Made by a program: the position numbers and the translations under genes
In this document: piece after piece, positions 17,037 through 25,938 of the stretch
Layout of the letters: every line of letters begins with the position of its first letter
How positions within the stretch are numbered: the stretch's first letter is position 1
Assembly (NCBI GenBank): GCA_023484085.1
Contig: JAMDAS010000025.1
Span: 1 to 56,146 of the forward strand
Direction of reading: 5' to 3'
Source: Candidatus Omnitrophota bacterium
GTDB taxonomy: Bacteria; Ratteibacteria; UBA8468; B48-G9; DTJG01
Length of the DNA: 56,146 bases
Notes under the pieces: model-generated
Database searches by the model: none
What the model was told of the DNA's origin: nothing
What the model saw: only the letters and a program-made list of their open reading frames with translations

Positions 17037-19460
17037 TTATATTTTGATTGAAATAATTTCCCCTTTTCTAATCAATGCATCACACCAGGATACGTTATTT
17101 TTATCATACCACTCAATTTTAATTATTTTTCCATTCAGGGTTATTTCAGGTTTAACTGGCGAATGTATCTTCAGACTGGTATGAACGTCCTGTTTTACCG
17201 TAAAATAAATTTCTTTTTGTTTTGACGTAAAACTACAGATTTCCGCTCCAATCGCTTTAAGAAGTACCGGTGTTTTAAAATCTGCTGTTCCCCGTGTGAC
17301 CGCTAAAGAATGCGTTTTATCATCATTCAGATATTCAGACGGAATTTTCATTGTTCCATGAAACTGTTTACCATCAATGATAAATTTTGATACGTAACTG
17401 CCTTTTCCTTTTATATTGATGTTCCATTTACCTTTACGGAATTTAAAATTTGAAACGTTCATGCCTCCGGATATTGCACAAGGTACGTATTCAAATCCGC
17501 CAATGTCGCATTGAATACCAATCAGTGTTTCAAATATACCTGAATAAACCGCCCTTATTCCAAATGCCTGCCAGTTTGCTCGCTGGGTGATATCGCCTTC
17601 TGCATCCGTAAGATTAAGGCTTTCAATCTGTGCCTTGTTCTTGTTAAAATGGTAAAGATATACCTTCATCATCCTTTCTATTTCTTCTGAACAGCCGGCT
17701 GTTTGTTGTGTACGCATTTCATGTGCAGCGTGCTGAAGCATAATAACGTTTTTCCACATTTCATGTGCCTCATCCCAGTAAGGGATAGCGCTACGTCCCG
17801 CAGGATGATATAATTGTTCTGATTGAAACCTTGAGATTGTTTTTATGCACGGGTAAAGTAATCTTTCACCATAGGCAAAATCCATCCCGAGCGTGGCTGT
17901 ATTTTGAAAGGTTGAAATTTTTTGTCCTGTCCCTGCTTCTACTGATGAATACAAATATCCATGGTCAGGATTATAAAAGGTATTCAGATAATTCTTCTGA
18001 ATCAGTTGCCATTGTTTTTCTGCTTGTTGAGATATTTCTGTGTCCCCATTTCTTAATGCCAAGTTTTCCATGGCACGGCAGGCATCATACCACAGGGAAT
18101 TAAGGCAACATGGTAATACGTTACCATTAATTCCAATTTCAGCAGGGTCATCCACCCCGCAGGCTCCATCAGCACTAAGAAAACCATTTTGTCCGGAACG
18201 TGCCAAATATTCAATAAACAGACGTTTCAGGTGCCCATAAATTTCATTTTCAAAATTCCGGTCTGCAGAAATGGCAATGATATCCTCTGATATAAGAATT
18301 TCAAATAGAGCAAAATAGATAAATTCATATTTTTTTTCTTTCCCGCTTAAAAGTGATAATGGATATAGAATAAGCTTTTTGGCTGTTTCATAATCGCCCA
18401 TCAGCAAAAAAGCTTTTGCAGGCCACACCTGGTCCCAAAGATTAAAAAAACCGTACTTATGTGTAGCGGCCCTGATACATAATTCAGTCTGTGTTTCAGC
18501 AAGAAGCATTGATTTTAGAAATGATGGGGATGTTTTACTGAACGTATGAACGTCAGGGAAATCCAATGCTTTTAACGTAGTACTTTTTTCTGAATATGAA
18601 ATACTTTCCTGTATATGGGTTGAAAATATTTTATCAAAATCACTGAATACCTTTTTGCTACTAAATAATGCTTCTTGCCGTGTCCCGGCAATCGTCAGAC
18701 CCAGTCTGATTTTCTTTATATTATCCCAGGGAATAGTTAAAAAATATTTACATTTGTTCTCGGAAAAACTTATTGGAGCATTAGAAGTAAACAATATGGA
18801 TACAGGTTTTGTTCCATATAAAAACTTCATGCTGCCATCCATTACAAACCCATTACATTCATTGTCAAATCCGATAAAATTCCATTTTTGCTCATATTCA
18901 GGGTTTTCTTTAAAAGGAGGATTTTCCATGTTATCGCCACCCTCAGCCAATTGATGTTTCAATGTATAAGCTTTTCCCTGGAATATATGTGCCTTGTTAA
19001 TAGCAATAATAAGATTTTTCCGATTCGGGAATTGATTTGTAAATGCAAACAGGATGTCGGTTTTGATGACTGCCATGTCATAAGTGGTCCTGTGTCCAAA
19101 ACGAAATGATTGACTTGTGAATCCTGATGGATAAAGACGCAGACTATCCGGAACGTGGAAAATATTTCTTCCGGATTTTTCATCGTTTGATATAGTGGTG
19201 GATATAAACTGTACGGCAGGTCCATAAAGAACTCTTTTTTCATAAATTTTTTCTTCTTTCATAAAAATAATCGGAGTATATCCTCTATCCGGATACATTT
19301 TCCCATCCTTTTCCAAAATATCAAGGCAGCATAATGTATTGATACCACCGTTTTTTTCCACTACCATTGAAACCTGTCCATCAGTAAAGCAATAATAAAC
19401 GTCAGGAAATCCTTTTTTCAAATCAAAAAAACCCGCTTTGTTTATTTTTTCTCTTTTCAT
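17037..19460 (-). CDS. Six-hairpin (alpha/alpha)6-barrel glycosidase-like protein
   Basis: The 807-residue protein has an N-terminal beta-rich region, a helical-barrel centre and a C-terminal beta-sandwich. The barrel shows TQTELCIRAATHKYGFFNLWDQVWPAKAFLLMGDYETAKKL and NGNVLPCCLNSLWYDACRAMENLALRNGD, which resemble six-hairpin glycosidases (glycogen-debranching GDE_C, GH63, GH94 relatives). DQVWPAKA occupies the position of the RD.LW catalytic-acid motif, but the exact family and catalytic residues are not assignable by eye. It has no signal peptide, so it is probably cytoplasmic. It lies inside a cobalamin gene cluster, with its own 170-bp upstream region that holds two copies of an operator-like motif. 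Confidence 0.72.
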   Translation of the reverse strand: MKREKINKAGFFDLKKGFPDVYYCFTDGQVSMVVEKNGGINTLCCLDILEKDGKMYPDRGYTPIIFMKEEKIYEKRVLYGPAVQFISTTISNDEKSGRNIFHVPDSLRLYPSGFTSQSFRFGHRTTYDMAVIKTDILFAFTNQFPNRKNLIIAINKAHIFQGKAYTLKHQLAEGGDNMENPPFKENPEYEQKWNFIGFDNECNGFVMDGSMKFLYGTKPVSILFTSNAPISFSENKCKYFLTIPWDNIKKIRLGLTIAGTRQEALFSSKKVFSDFDKIFSTHIQESISYSEKSTTLKALDFPDVHTFSKTSPSFLKSMLLAETQTELCIRAATHKYGFFNLWDQVWPAKAFLLMGDYETAKKLILYPLSLLSGKEKKYEFIYFALFEILISEDIIAISADRNFENEIYGHLKRLFIEYLARSGQNGFLSADGACGVDDPAEIGINGNVLPCCLNSLWYDACRAMENLALRNGDTEISQQAEKQWQLIQKNYLNTFYNPDHGYLYSSVEAGTGQKISTFQNTATLGMDFAYGERLLYPCIKTISRFQSEQLYHPAGRSAIPYWDEAHEMWKNVIMLQHAAHEMRTQQTAGCSEEIERMMKVYLYHFNKNKAQIESLNLTDAEGDITQRANWQAFGIRAVYSGIFETLIGIQCDIGGFEYVPCAISGGMNVSNFKFRKGKWNINIKGKGSYVSKFIIDGKQFHGTMKIPSEYLNDDKTHSLAVTRGTADFKTPVLLKAIGAEICSFTSKQKEIYFTVKQDVHTSLKIHSPVKPEITLNGKIIKIEWYDKNNVSWCDALIRKGEIISIKI

Positions 19461-19477
19461 TTTTTCTCAACTTTTAT

Positions 19478-19494
19478 GTAAATATTCAGTGAAC
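19478..19494 (-). promoter_or_regulatory. Operator-like motif, promoter-proximal copy, upstream of the six-hairpin glycosidase
   Basis: Read on the minus strand this is GTTCACTGAATATTTAC, 18 bp before the start codon at 19460. The same word, with one change, occurs at 19591-19607, and its core recurs at 28663-28691. Paired copies around a promoter resemble looping operators of LacI-type regulators (inference). Confidence 0.5.
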
Positions 19495-19590
19495 CCCGTC
19501 TGTGCACTGTGCCCAAACATAAGGAAATTCACTTTTAATTTAGAAATAAATTTAGCATAAAACTTTATAAATTGGAAATATTCAAAAATG

Positions 19591-19607
19591 GTAAATATTC
19601 AGTAAAC
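19591..19607 (-). promoter_or_regulatory. Operator-like motif, distal copy, upstream of the six-hairpin glycosidase
   Basis: On the minus strand this reads GTTTACTGAATATTTAC, 113 bp upstream of its partner. Between the two, TTGAAT and TTTTAT separated by 17 bp could serve as -35 and -10. Confidence 0.5.
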
Positions 19608-19631
19608 ACCCTTGTACTAAATTAAAACTAT

Positions 19632-20495
19632 TTATAGCCCCCTCAAGAATTTGTCGAATTTATTTTTTCCTTTTGAATTTCTCCTTGCCTCTTCAGGAAC
19701 AATCAAAACAAAAGGTTTATTGGAAATAGGATTTTTTTCCACTACCACGATGGTTTTATAAACGTCCTCTATAGCCTGGTACTGCAGGACTTCTTCAGGC
19801 GTGCCTGTTTTATATACCTGCCCATTGTTGAACATTGCGAGCCTCTGACTATACTCCCCGGCAAGATTTAAATCATGCAGGACCATTATCACGGTTAAGT
19901 GAAAGTCCCTGTTCAGTCTTTTTACCATGTCCAGGACTTTTATCTGGTGCGTTATGTCCAGGTGGCTTGTTGGCTCGTCCAATAGGAGCAGTTTTGGCTC
20001 CTGTGCCAGGGCTTTTGCGATAAACACAAGCTGCCTCTCACCACCACTCATTTCTTCCATGGAGCGGTCTCTAAATGTTATTGTATCAGTTAGTTCCATA
20101 CACCTGTATGCTATGGCAATATCTTCTTTTGCCTCAATAAACTGGAATCTTTTATAATAGGGAAGTCTTCCAAGCAGGACAAAGTCCTCTACGCTCATAC
20201 TGACGGATTCAATCTGCTGGGAAACAACGGATACTTTCCGGGATAATTGTTTATAGTCCATTTCCCATATGTTCCGTCTTTCCAATAGTATTTCACCCTT
20301 GACAGGTTTGATTAATTTTGTAAGAGCGCGGATAAGGGTTGTTTTGCCTGAGCCATTCGGGCCGATAATTCCTATGATTTCACCCTCATTAACAGTTAAA
20401 TTTATGCCATTTAACACAATTTTGTTTCCATATCCGCAGGTCAGGGCATTTATCTCAAGTAAAATTTTTTCCATATTTTTCTGAAATTCTGACAT
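19632..20495 (-). CDS. btuD: Cobalamin/cobinamide ABC transporter ATP-binding protein (BtuD/FecE-like)
   Basis: The 287-residue ATPase has Walker A IIGPNGSGKTT (residues 43-53), Q-loop VSQQ (91-94), signature MSGGERQL (149-156), Walker B LLLLDEP (169-175) and the switch histidine in VLHDLNLAGEY. These place it in the FecE/BtuD group that energises uptake of corrinoids, haem or siderophores. Its position between btuC-like/cobQ and cobU/cobT favours corrinoids. No btuF-type binding-protein gene is in the window. MEKILLEINAL (M8) is an alternative start; neither start has a strong ribosome site. Confidence 0.9.
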   Translation of the reverse strand: MSEFQKNMEKILLEINALTCGYGNKIVLNGINLTVNEGEIIGIIGPNGSGKTTLIRALTKLIKPVKGEILLERRNIWEMDYKQLSRKVSVVSQQIESVSMSVEDFVLLGRLPYYKRFQFIEAKEDIAIAYRCMELTDTITFRDRSMEEMSGGERQLVFIAKALAQEPKLLLLDEPTSHLDITHQIKVLDMVKRLNRDFHLTVIMVLHDLNLAGEYSQRLAMFNNGQVYKTGTPEEVLQYQAIEDVYKTIVVVEKNPISNKPFVLIVPEEARRNSKGKNKFDKFLRGL

Positions 20496-20554
20496 AAGAA
20501 GAATCTTTTAAATTTAACTCTATCGCCGAGAAGAGCAATCCAGAACTTATTTTA

Positions 20555-21574
20555 TTATATTGATGGTTTTTTTGAAAGAAAATAAACAAACAGGCTTCCC
20601 CCTAAGATTCCCGTAATGACGCCAACTGGAAGCTCCATTGGCGCTATAATCGTTCTTGCAATCGTATCACATATTATCAAGAACCCGGCGCCGCAAAGAA
20701 AAGAGGATGCAAGTAATATTCTATGGTCAGAGCCTACAAATCTGCGGACAAAATGCGGAACAGCCAATCCTACAAAACCAATAATACCTGAAACTGAGAC
20801 CGCGACTCCTGTCAGTAAGGAAGAAAGTATGAAAAGAAATTTTTTTGTTCTTTCAGTATCTACGCCGAGGTGATGGGCTTCTTCCTCTCCGAGAGAAAAA
20901 GCATTAAGATTAACGGAAAAAAGATACGAGACGAATAATCCGATGAGAGATATAAAAACCATTGTTTTTATAAGCAGCCAGTGGGGCTGTTCCAGGGAAC
21001 CCATTGTCCAGAAAATAATTCCCTGAAGATTGGTTACGTTTGAAACAGCCATAACAAGCATGATTAAAGAAGAGGAAATAAAACTAATCATAACGCCTGT
21101 AAGTAAAAGCCCCTGGATTTTTAATATGCCCTTTTTTATACTCAGAAAGTACACAAGAAGAATGACAAGTATGGCGCCTGAAAATCCACATAGCGGCAAG
21201 GAAATATATCCTATTTTTTGTATTAATCCAAGGACAATTCCCAGACAAACACCAAGGGCTCCGCCTCCTGAAATGCCCAGAGTATACGGTTCAACAAGAG
21301 GGTTTTTAAACATTCCCTGTAAAATTACTCCGGCAAGAGATAACGCCCCGCCAACAGCAAAACCAAGAATTATCCGGGGGAGTCTGATGTCAAAAATAAT
21401 ATCATAATTAATAGAGCTTTTTCCGCTTTTAAGAGCCGCAATAATATCCTTTATTGGTATAAACGTGGGCCCTATTGAGAGACAAATCAAGCCAATAGCC
21501 ATGACTATTAAAAATAAACCCGCAATGTATATAATCCACCTTATCAGTTTTTTGTTTGTCATAATGTCTGCCAT
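20555..21574 (-). CDS. btuC: Cobalamin/cobinamide ABC transporter permease (BtuC/FecCD family)
   Basis: The 339-residue membrane protein has about nine to ten hydrophobic segments and the FecCD landmarks RLPRIILGFAVGGALSLAGVILQGMFKNPLVEPYTLGISGGGALG, LGVDTERTK, VSGIIGFVGLAVPHFVRRFVGSDHR and a C-terminal ELPVGVITGILGGSLFVYFL. It is the channel half for the ATPase encoded 59 bases downstream. Its start lies inside the end of cobQ (16-base overlap), linking transport to cobyric acid synthesis in one transcript. The corrinoid substrate is inferred from neighbours; siderophore permeases share the fold. Confidence 0.92.
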   Translation of the reverse strand: MADIMTNKKLIRWIIYIAGLFLIVMAIGLICLSIGPTFIPIKDIIAALKSGKSSINYDIIFDIRLPRIILGFAVGGALSLAGVILQGMFKNPLVEPYTLGISGGGALGVCLGIVLGLIQKIGYISLPLCGFSGAILVILLVYFLSIKKGILKIQGLLLTGVMISFISSSLIMLVMAVSNVTNLQGIIFWTMGSLEQPHWLLIKTMVFISLIGLFVSYLFSVNLNAFSLGEEEAHHLGVDTERTKKFLFILSSLLTGVAVSVSGIIGFVGLAVPHFVRRFVGSDHRILLASSFLCGAGFLIICDTIARTIIAPMELPVGVITGILGGSLFVYFLSKKPSI

Positions 21575-23076
21575 GAATTAATGACCCGATAAATATAATC
21601 AACGTCCAAATTCTCTCTTAAAATTTCTGCAAGCCTGTCATACTCTTTATCAAGGTCAAACGTGTTTTTCTGTTTCAGCGGAGAAATCCCTTTCTTTCTT
21701 CTTATGAGATTTAAAAATTCTTTTCTGAATTCATCTGCATCAAAAACACCATGTACGTACGTCCCGTAAACGTTTTTGGATATTGCTCCATCCGCGTAAT
21801 CAACCTTTTTCCCGTTTTTTTCAAAAACAGATGAAAAACTCCTGGATTTTTTATGATAAATGGTTCTTCCATGGTGTATTTCATAGCCGGTAATATTACT
21901 TCCCATGAAACTTCTGGCTTTTGTTCTGGACAGATTTTTTTCTTTTTCCATGGTTGTTTCCAGAGGCAGGAGTCCCAGCCCGTTAATTTCGCCTTCAGGT
22001 GATTCAATGAAATGCTTATCGTATATTTTTTCCCCGAGCATCTGGAACCCTCCGCAAATTCCCAAAATAACAGTATCTCCTGCTCCATAAAAAGACATTA
22101 TTTTATCGGCAATCCCTGATTCTCTGAGAAATTTAAGGTCTGAAATCGTGCTTTTTGTCCCGGGAATGATTATGACATCAGGGTGAACAACGTCTTCCGC
22201 GGTTTTTACGTATCTTACCTGAACGTCTTTTTCAGAAGAAAGGGCATCAAAATCAGTAAAGTTTGATATACGGGGTAACAAAACCACGTCAATTTGAATT
22301 TTTTTATCAGACGTTTCATCAGGATTTTTATGGTTTTCAAAATATACGGAATCTTCCTCGGGTATTTTTACGTCCTTAAAATACGGGACAACCCCCAAAA
22401 CTTTTATTCCTGTTTTTTTTTCAAGAAAATCAATTCCGCTGTCAAGAAGTTTTTTATCCCCTCTGAACTTGTTTATGATAATCCCTTTTACTCTTTGTCT
22501 CTCTTTTTTTGTCAGGAGTTGCAACGTTCCGATGAGCCATGCAAAAACCCCGCCTTTATCAATGTCACCCACAAGTATTACAGGTGCGCCTGCATATTCA
22601 GCCATTTTCATGTTTACGATGTCGTGGGATTTAAGATTTATTTCTGCGGGACTTCCTGCACCTTCAATGACGATTATTTCATAATTTTCCTTTAGCCTGT
22701 CAAAAGCCTTTCGGACTTCCTTTTTGAGTCTTTTTTTTAAATTTATGTACTCTACTGCATCGGTATTTCCTATGGGTTTTCCAAGAAGTATGACCTGGGA
22801 GCCTGTATCGCTGTTTGGTTTAAGGAGTATGGGATTCATGTCCACGTCCGGTTCTACGTCGCAGGCAAAAGCCTGGTTTGCCTGGGACCTTCCGATTTCC
22901 CCGCCTTCTTTTGTGACAAAAGAATTAAGGGCCATGTTCTGTGCCTTGAACGGGCTTACTTTATGCCCATCTTTGAAGAAAATTCTGCATAGTCCTGCAA
23001 CAATTACACTTTTTCCCACACCCGAGCCTGTTCCACAAACCTGTATTGTTTTTCCCATTTTTTTTAACAAAGGCAT
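21559..23076 (-). CDS. cobQ: Cobyric acid synthase (CobQ)
   Basis: CobQ amidates adenosylcobyrinate diamide to cobyric acid using glutamine and ATP. The 505-residue protein has an N-terminal dethiobiotin-synthetase-like domain (QVCGTGSGVGKSVIVAGL, residues 12-29; PFKAQNMALNSFVT; NPILLKPNSDTGSQVI) and a C-terminal class I amidotransferase domain with the nucleophile elbow VILGICGGFQMLGE and the catalytic His in GTYVHGVFD. All landmarks are present. The start could also be M7 (MGKTIQVCGTG); neither start has a clear ribosome site. No cobalamin riboswitch is visible in the 27-base gap upstream. Confidence 0.96.
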   Translation of the reverse strand: MPLLKKMGKTIQVCGTGSGVGKSVIVAGLCRIFFKDGHKVSPFKAQNMALNSFVTKEGGEIGRSQANQAFACDVEPDVDMNPILLKPNSDTGSQVILLGKPIGNTDAVEYINLKKRLKKEVRKAFDRLKENYEIIVIEGAGSPAEINLKSHDIVNMKMAEYAGAPVILVGDIDKGGVFAWLIGTLQLLTKKERQRVKGIIINKFRGDKKLLDSGIDFLEKKTGIKVLGVVPYFKDVKIPEEDSVYFENHKNPDETSDKKIQIDVVLLPRISNFTDFDALSSEKDVQVRYVKTAEDVVHPDVIIIPGTKSTISDLKFLRESGIADKIMSFYGAGDTVILGICGGFQMLGEKIYDKHFIESPEGEINGLGLLPLETTMEKEKNLSRTKARSFMGSNITGYEIHHGRTIYHKKSRSFSSVFEKNGKKVDYADGAISKNVYGTYVHGVFDADEFRKEFLNLIRRKKGISPLKQKNTFDLDKEYDRLAEILRENLDVDYIYRVINSWQTL

Positions 23077-23103
23077 TTTTATTGTTTTTTTTCAGAATAG
23101 TTC

Positions 23104-23691
23104 TTAAAGGCTGTTTATATTTACAATTTTTCTTAATTTTTTATCAATTCTCAGATATACTGTTAAATCAAAAACTTCTTGTTTCTCTTTTTTGCTCATT
23201 AATTGAAACAAATCATTAATGTCGAGGATATCCTTTAAACCACCTGCTTTTAATTTCATGGCAATAAGATATTTTTTAGGTAAGACAGGGATTGGAATGT
23301 TTTTTACTTTAATGGATTCCTTTATGCTTTCTATTTCCCATTTATAATTTGCAAAAATAATATCAATAATCGGGTAAATGTTTTTTTTATGCTGTAATCT
23401 TATAAAATCATGTTTCAAAGAATCTTCTATATCGGTTCCCCTATGAAATTTTATGTTAAAATCTGGTAATTCCTTTAAAAGAAAATCTGTAAATTTTTTA
23501 CCATCAATGTAATTATTTTTATTATCCATTATAACCATACATATATCTATGTCCAAAGATGTTCTTGGAATTCCATAAGAAATAATCGCTTGACCGCCAA
23601 TAAGAGAAGATTTTATATCATATTGAGTATCTGTAGAAAATCTATGGATTTCCTTTGCGATTAATTTTAAGGTAGCATTGATAGATTTCAT
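23104..23691 (-). CDS. Nucleotidyltransferase-fold protein (AbiEii/MNT-like)
   Basis: The 195-residue protein has LIGGQAIISYGIPRTSLDIDICM (about residues 30-52), the GG.A..yG..R.T.DiDi pattern of the nucleotidyltransferase fold, and YPIIDIIFA near 110, which could supply the third acidic residue. Such proteins include AbiEii-type toxins and MNT-type antitoxins that transfer nucleotides to RNA or protein. Its 5' end overlaps the preceding small gene by 50 bp, a toxin-antitoxin-like layout. A second unrelated-looking pair of the same type is at 39558-40335. Role inferred only. Confidence 0.72.
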   Translation of the reverse strand: MKSINATLKLIAKEIHRFSTDTQYDIKSSLIGGQAIISYGIPRTSLDIDICMVIMDNKNNYIDGKKFTDFLLKELPDFNIKFHRGTDIEDSLKHDFIRLQHKKNIYPIIDIIFANYKWEIESIKESIKVKNIPIPVLPKKYLIAMKLKAGGLKDILDINDLFQLMSKKEKQEVFDLTVYLRIDKKLRKIVNINSL

Positions 23692-23830
23692 ATTCTGTTT
23701 TACCTGTATTGACAGACATTATTTTAATATGTTCCCGCAGAAGTTTGTTCATTGTGTTAATTCGTTCTGAAGGGTTTAATTTTAAAAACTGCTTTACACT
23801 CATTATTTTTTTCTGGATTCTATATTCCAT
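23642..23830 (-). CDS. Small protein preceding the nucleotidyltransferase gene (possible partner)
   Basis: The 62-residue basic, helical protein reads MSVKQFLKLNPSERINTMNKLL after an alternative second ATG (at 23803). It overlaps the next gene by 50 bp. A TATAAT on the minus strand sits only a few bases before the ATG at 23830, so the start at 23803 is more likely the real one. A 54-bp piece of this gene survives in the relic at 39351-39404 with one mismatch. It is not recognised as a known family; its position suggests an antitoxin or adaptor for the nucleotidyltransferase. Confidence 0.55.
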   Translation of the reverse strand: MEYRIQKKIMSVKQFLKLNPSERINTMNKLLREHIKIMSVNTGKTEYEIYQCYLKINRKGNP

Positions 23831-23929
23831 AATTTATTATATCATGAATTATCTTTCACACGTACATAGCGTTTTTTCAGATTTTTGATACAAAAGGTTG
23901 CAAAATATAAGACAATCTATAAATCTATG

Positions 23930-24751
23930 TTATAGGAGGGGGGTTAAGAATTTTTTTGCTTTAAGAATATCTGTTTTTTGCTGTGGTCCTGAAATTTCAC
24001 GTTCAATTGTTAACGCCCCCTTGTAATTAAAATTCTTAAGCTTCTTTATCAGTTCAGAAAAATTCACCCTGCCTTCCCCAACGGGTTTTTCCCTGCCGAT
24101 GTTAACCCCATCTGTAGGATATTCTCCATCCTTTATGTGTACGCCTCTTACGTATTTACCGAGTAAATCAAGAGCATCCACAGGATTTGCCTTGCCATAA
24201 AGCACAAGATTTGCCGGGTCAAGATTAATCCCAACGTTGTTGAGCCCCATCTCCTGAATATCATGGATGGTTCTAAAAAGCGTTGTTGGTGTTTCCTGTC
24301 CGGTTTCAAAATTGAAAAATTGGTTGTTATTTTTTAAATAGCCCACTATGTCGCATAAAACAGGAATTAAACTTCTGTAAAGAAAATTATCCGGGTTTTC
24401 CGGTATAAAACCAACATGTGTTATAACGTCCTGAACGTTTAGGGTTTTTGCAAACCCGGAAGCTTTTTTCAATGTTTCTGCCCTGACGTAACGATATTCC
24501 AGGGGAACGAGTCCAAGAGTCAATGGTCCTTCAAAAAAATTCCATACCGCAGGTCCCGGCCAGCCAGCCCATATTGCCGTTATCTGGACGCCTGATTTTT
24601 CCGCTTTTTCCCTGAGGACAGAGGCATTTTCTTCAGTATATATTTCCGGGTTCCAGCATGAAATCTGGCACGTTTCAAATCCGAGCTCTTTCATCCCGTC
24701 AAAATTTTCCACGTGTTCAAAACTGATTATAACTCCAAGTTTTAATTTCAT
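23930..24751 (-). CDS. Sugar phosphate isomerase/epimerase (xylose-isomerase-like TIM barrel)
   Basis: The 273-residue protein of the AP endonuclease 2/xylose isomerase superfamily begins KLGVIISFEHVENFDGMKELGFETCQIS and has candidate metal ligands in FNFETGQE, INLDPANL, VRGVHIKDG and LTIEREI, in the order expected for E-D-H-E type sites. Members isomerise or epimerise sugars, inososes or keto-sugars. It ends a two-gene unit with the Gfo/Idh dehydrogenase 5 bases upstream, a pairing usual for oxidation and isomerisation of unusual sugars. The exact substrate cannot be read. Confidence 0.88.
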   Translation of the reverse strand: MKLKLGVIISFEHVENFDGMKELGFETCQISCWNPEIYTEENASVLREKAEKSGVQITAIWAGWPGPAVWNFFEGPLTLGLVPLEYRYVRAETLKKASGFAKTLNVQDVITHVGFIPENPDNFLYRSLIPVLCDIVGYLKNNNQFFNFETGQETPTTLFRTIHDIQEMGLNNVGINLDPANLVLYGKANPVDALDLLGKYVRGVHIKDGEYPTDGVNIGREKPVGEGRVNFSELIKKLKNFNYKGALTIEREISGPQQKTDILKAKKFLTPLL

Positions 24752-24756
24752 TTATA

Positions 24757-25782
24757 CTATACTATTTTAATCACTTTCCTTTTTTTTATTGAAGTTTTTT
24801 CATAATGGACCAATTTTACTGCTTCAAGAGAGGTTTCCGGCCGGACCTCTTCCACGTTTTTATTTTCTTCTACGCAACCTAAAAAATACTCTATTTCCTT
24901 TTGATAGGCATTTTCAACAGGCATTGAAGGATATAAAGGCTGTTTGTCTTTTTCATATAAACAAAGCGTGGGTTTATTCCGGGAATCGTATAAAATAACA
25001 CCGTTTTCAAACGTTGCTAAAAATCCCATCGTAAATGGAAAATCCCCTTCAGCTATCCATCCTCCCTCTATTGTGCAGACAGGTCCATTTTCATAGAGAT
25101 AATTTGCGACAACGTAATTTATTCCATTGCCTATGGATTTTTTTATTTTACCCCGGGCAAATACAGAGGCAGGTTTTCCCAATAGCCATAGAGCGGTATC
25201 CACGTCATGGATATGGAGGTCAAGAATTGCCTCTCCGCCAAGTTTTGGGTCTGATATCCAACTGTTCCATGCCCATTTGGGAGCAGATGAAAGTCTTGTA
25301 AATACTATGGAAAGAAGATTTCCATATTTTCCTGATTGAATGGCATTTTTCAAAAAAAGATATTCCCCCCAGAACCTCAATACGTGCCCTATCATAAGTT
25401 TCGTACCGTTAGATTTACAGGCATCTATCATTTGTTGAGCCTCTTTCAGATTCCGTGCCATTGGCTTTTCACAGAGAACGTGTTTACCTGATTCTGCCGC
25501 TTTTATCGTATGTTTGCAGTGTAAAAACGTGGGGACACATAAATCCACCATTTGTATTTCAGACTCTTTGAAAATTTCATCTGAAATTGCGGTCGTTTTT
25601 ACGCTGGAAAAATCCATAATGTTCTGTCCAACGTTTATGTTTCCCTGAATATCCTTTCCATTTTTTAATCTTTCAACGTCTCCGTCACATATTGAAAAAA
25701 CTCTAACGTTTGAAAGGTTGTTATAGCACGAATAATGTGTTCTCCCCATAAATCCAAAACCTATTAATCCGACGTTAATCAT
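24757..25782 (-). CDS. Gfo/Idh/MocA-family sugar dehydrogenase
   Basis: The 341-residue NAD(P)-dependent dehydrogenase opens MINVGLIGFGFMGRTHYSC (Rossmann GxGxxG), has the family lysine in HVLCEKPMARNLKEAQ (about residue 95) and the GGEAILDLHIHDVDTALWLLG helix of the substrate domain. The frame extends upstream to 26001, but that extension is hydrophobic non-family sequence crossing the promoter. GGTAGGGGGGAAAATG fixes the start at 25782. It is the first gene of an operon with the isomerase, divergent from the regulator at 25939, which probably controls it. Confidence 0.92.
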   Translation of the reverse strand: MINVGLIGFGFMGRTHYSCYNNLSNVRVFSICDGDVERLKNGKDIQGNINVGQNIMDFSSVKTTAISDEIFKESEIQMVDLCVPTFLHCKHTIKAAESGKHVLCEKPMARNLKEAQQMIDACKSNGTKLMIGHVLRFWGEYLFLKNAIQSGKYGNLLSIVFTRLSSAPKWAWNSWISDPKLGGEAILDLHIHDVDTALWLLGKPASVFARGKIKKSIGNGINYVVANYLYENGPVCTIEGGWIAEGDFPFTMGFLATFENGVILYDSRNKPTLCLYEKDKQPLYPSMPVENAYQKEIEYFLGCVEENKNVEEVRPETSLEAVKLVHYEKTSIKKRKVIKIV

Positions 25783-25807
25783 TTTCCCCCCTACCAGATA
25801 TTTGATT

Positions 25808-25829
25808 ATTATACCACACAAAATTTTGT
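25808..25829 (-). promoter_or_regulatory. Extended -10 promoter and palindromic operator of the dehydrogenase operon
   Basis: On the minus strand TGGTATAAT (25816-25808) is a perfect extended -10, 25 bp upstream of the ATG at 25782. Just upstream lies the perfect 12-bp palindrome ACAAAATTTTGT (25818-25829), placed where a bound repressor would block polymerase. A degenerate copy of both sits in the relic at 39460-39475. Confidence 0.7.
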
Positions 25830-25877
25830 CATAAAACAAGAAATTCAGTATGGAAAATACGACAATATATTTGTAAA

Positions 25878-25930
25878 GTATTTGTAAATACAAAAAAATA
25901 CTTGACAAATAAAAAATGGTATGATATTTT
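25878..25930 (+). promoter_or_regulatory. Promoter and operator of the GntR/LacI hybrid regulator gene
   Basis: TTGACA (25902-25907), 17 bp and TATTTT (25925-25930) form one candidate promoter; an extended -10 TGGTATGAT at 25917-25925 is another. Upstream is the inverted repeat GTATTTGTAAATAC (25878-25891). Its half TTTGTAAATA is shared with the long inverted repeat at 28663-28691, suggesting autoregulation. The leader before the ATG at 25939 would be only a few bases. Confidence 0.6.
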
Positions 25931-25938
25931 ATTATTAT

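Noticed and set aside
23077-23103. Possible cobalamin riboswitch before cobQ
   Set aside because: The gap is only 27 bases and no conserved B12-box sequence was found here or at 19461-19631.
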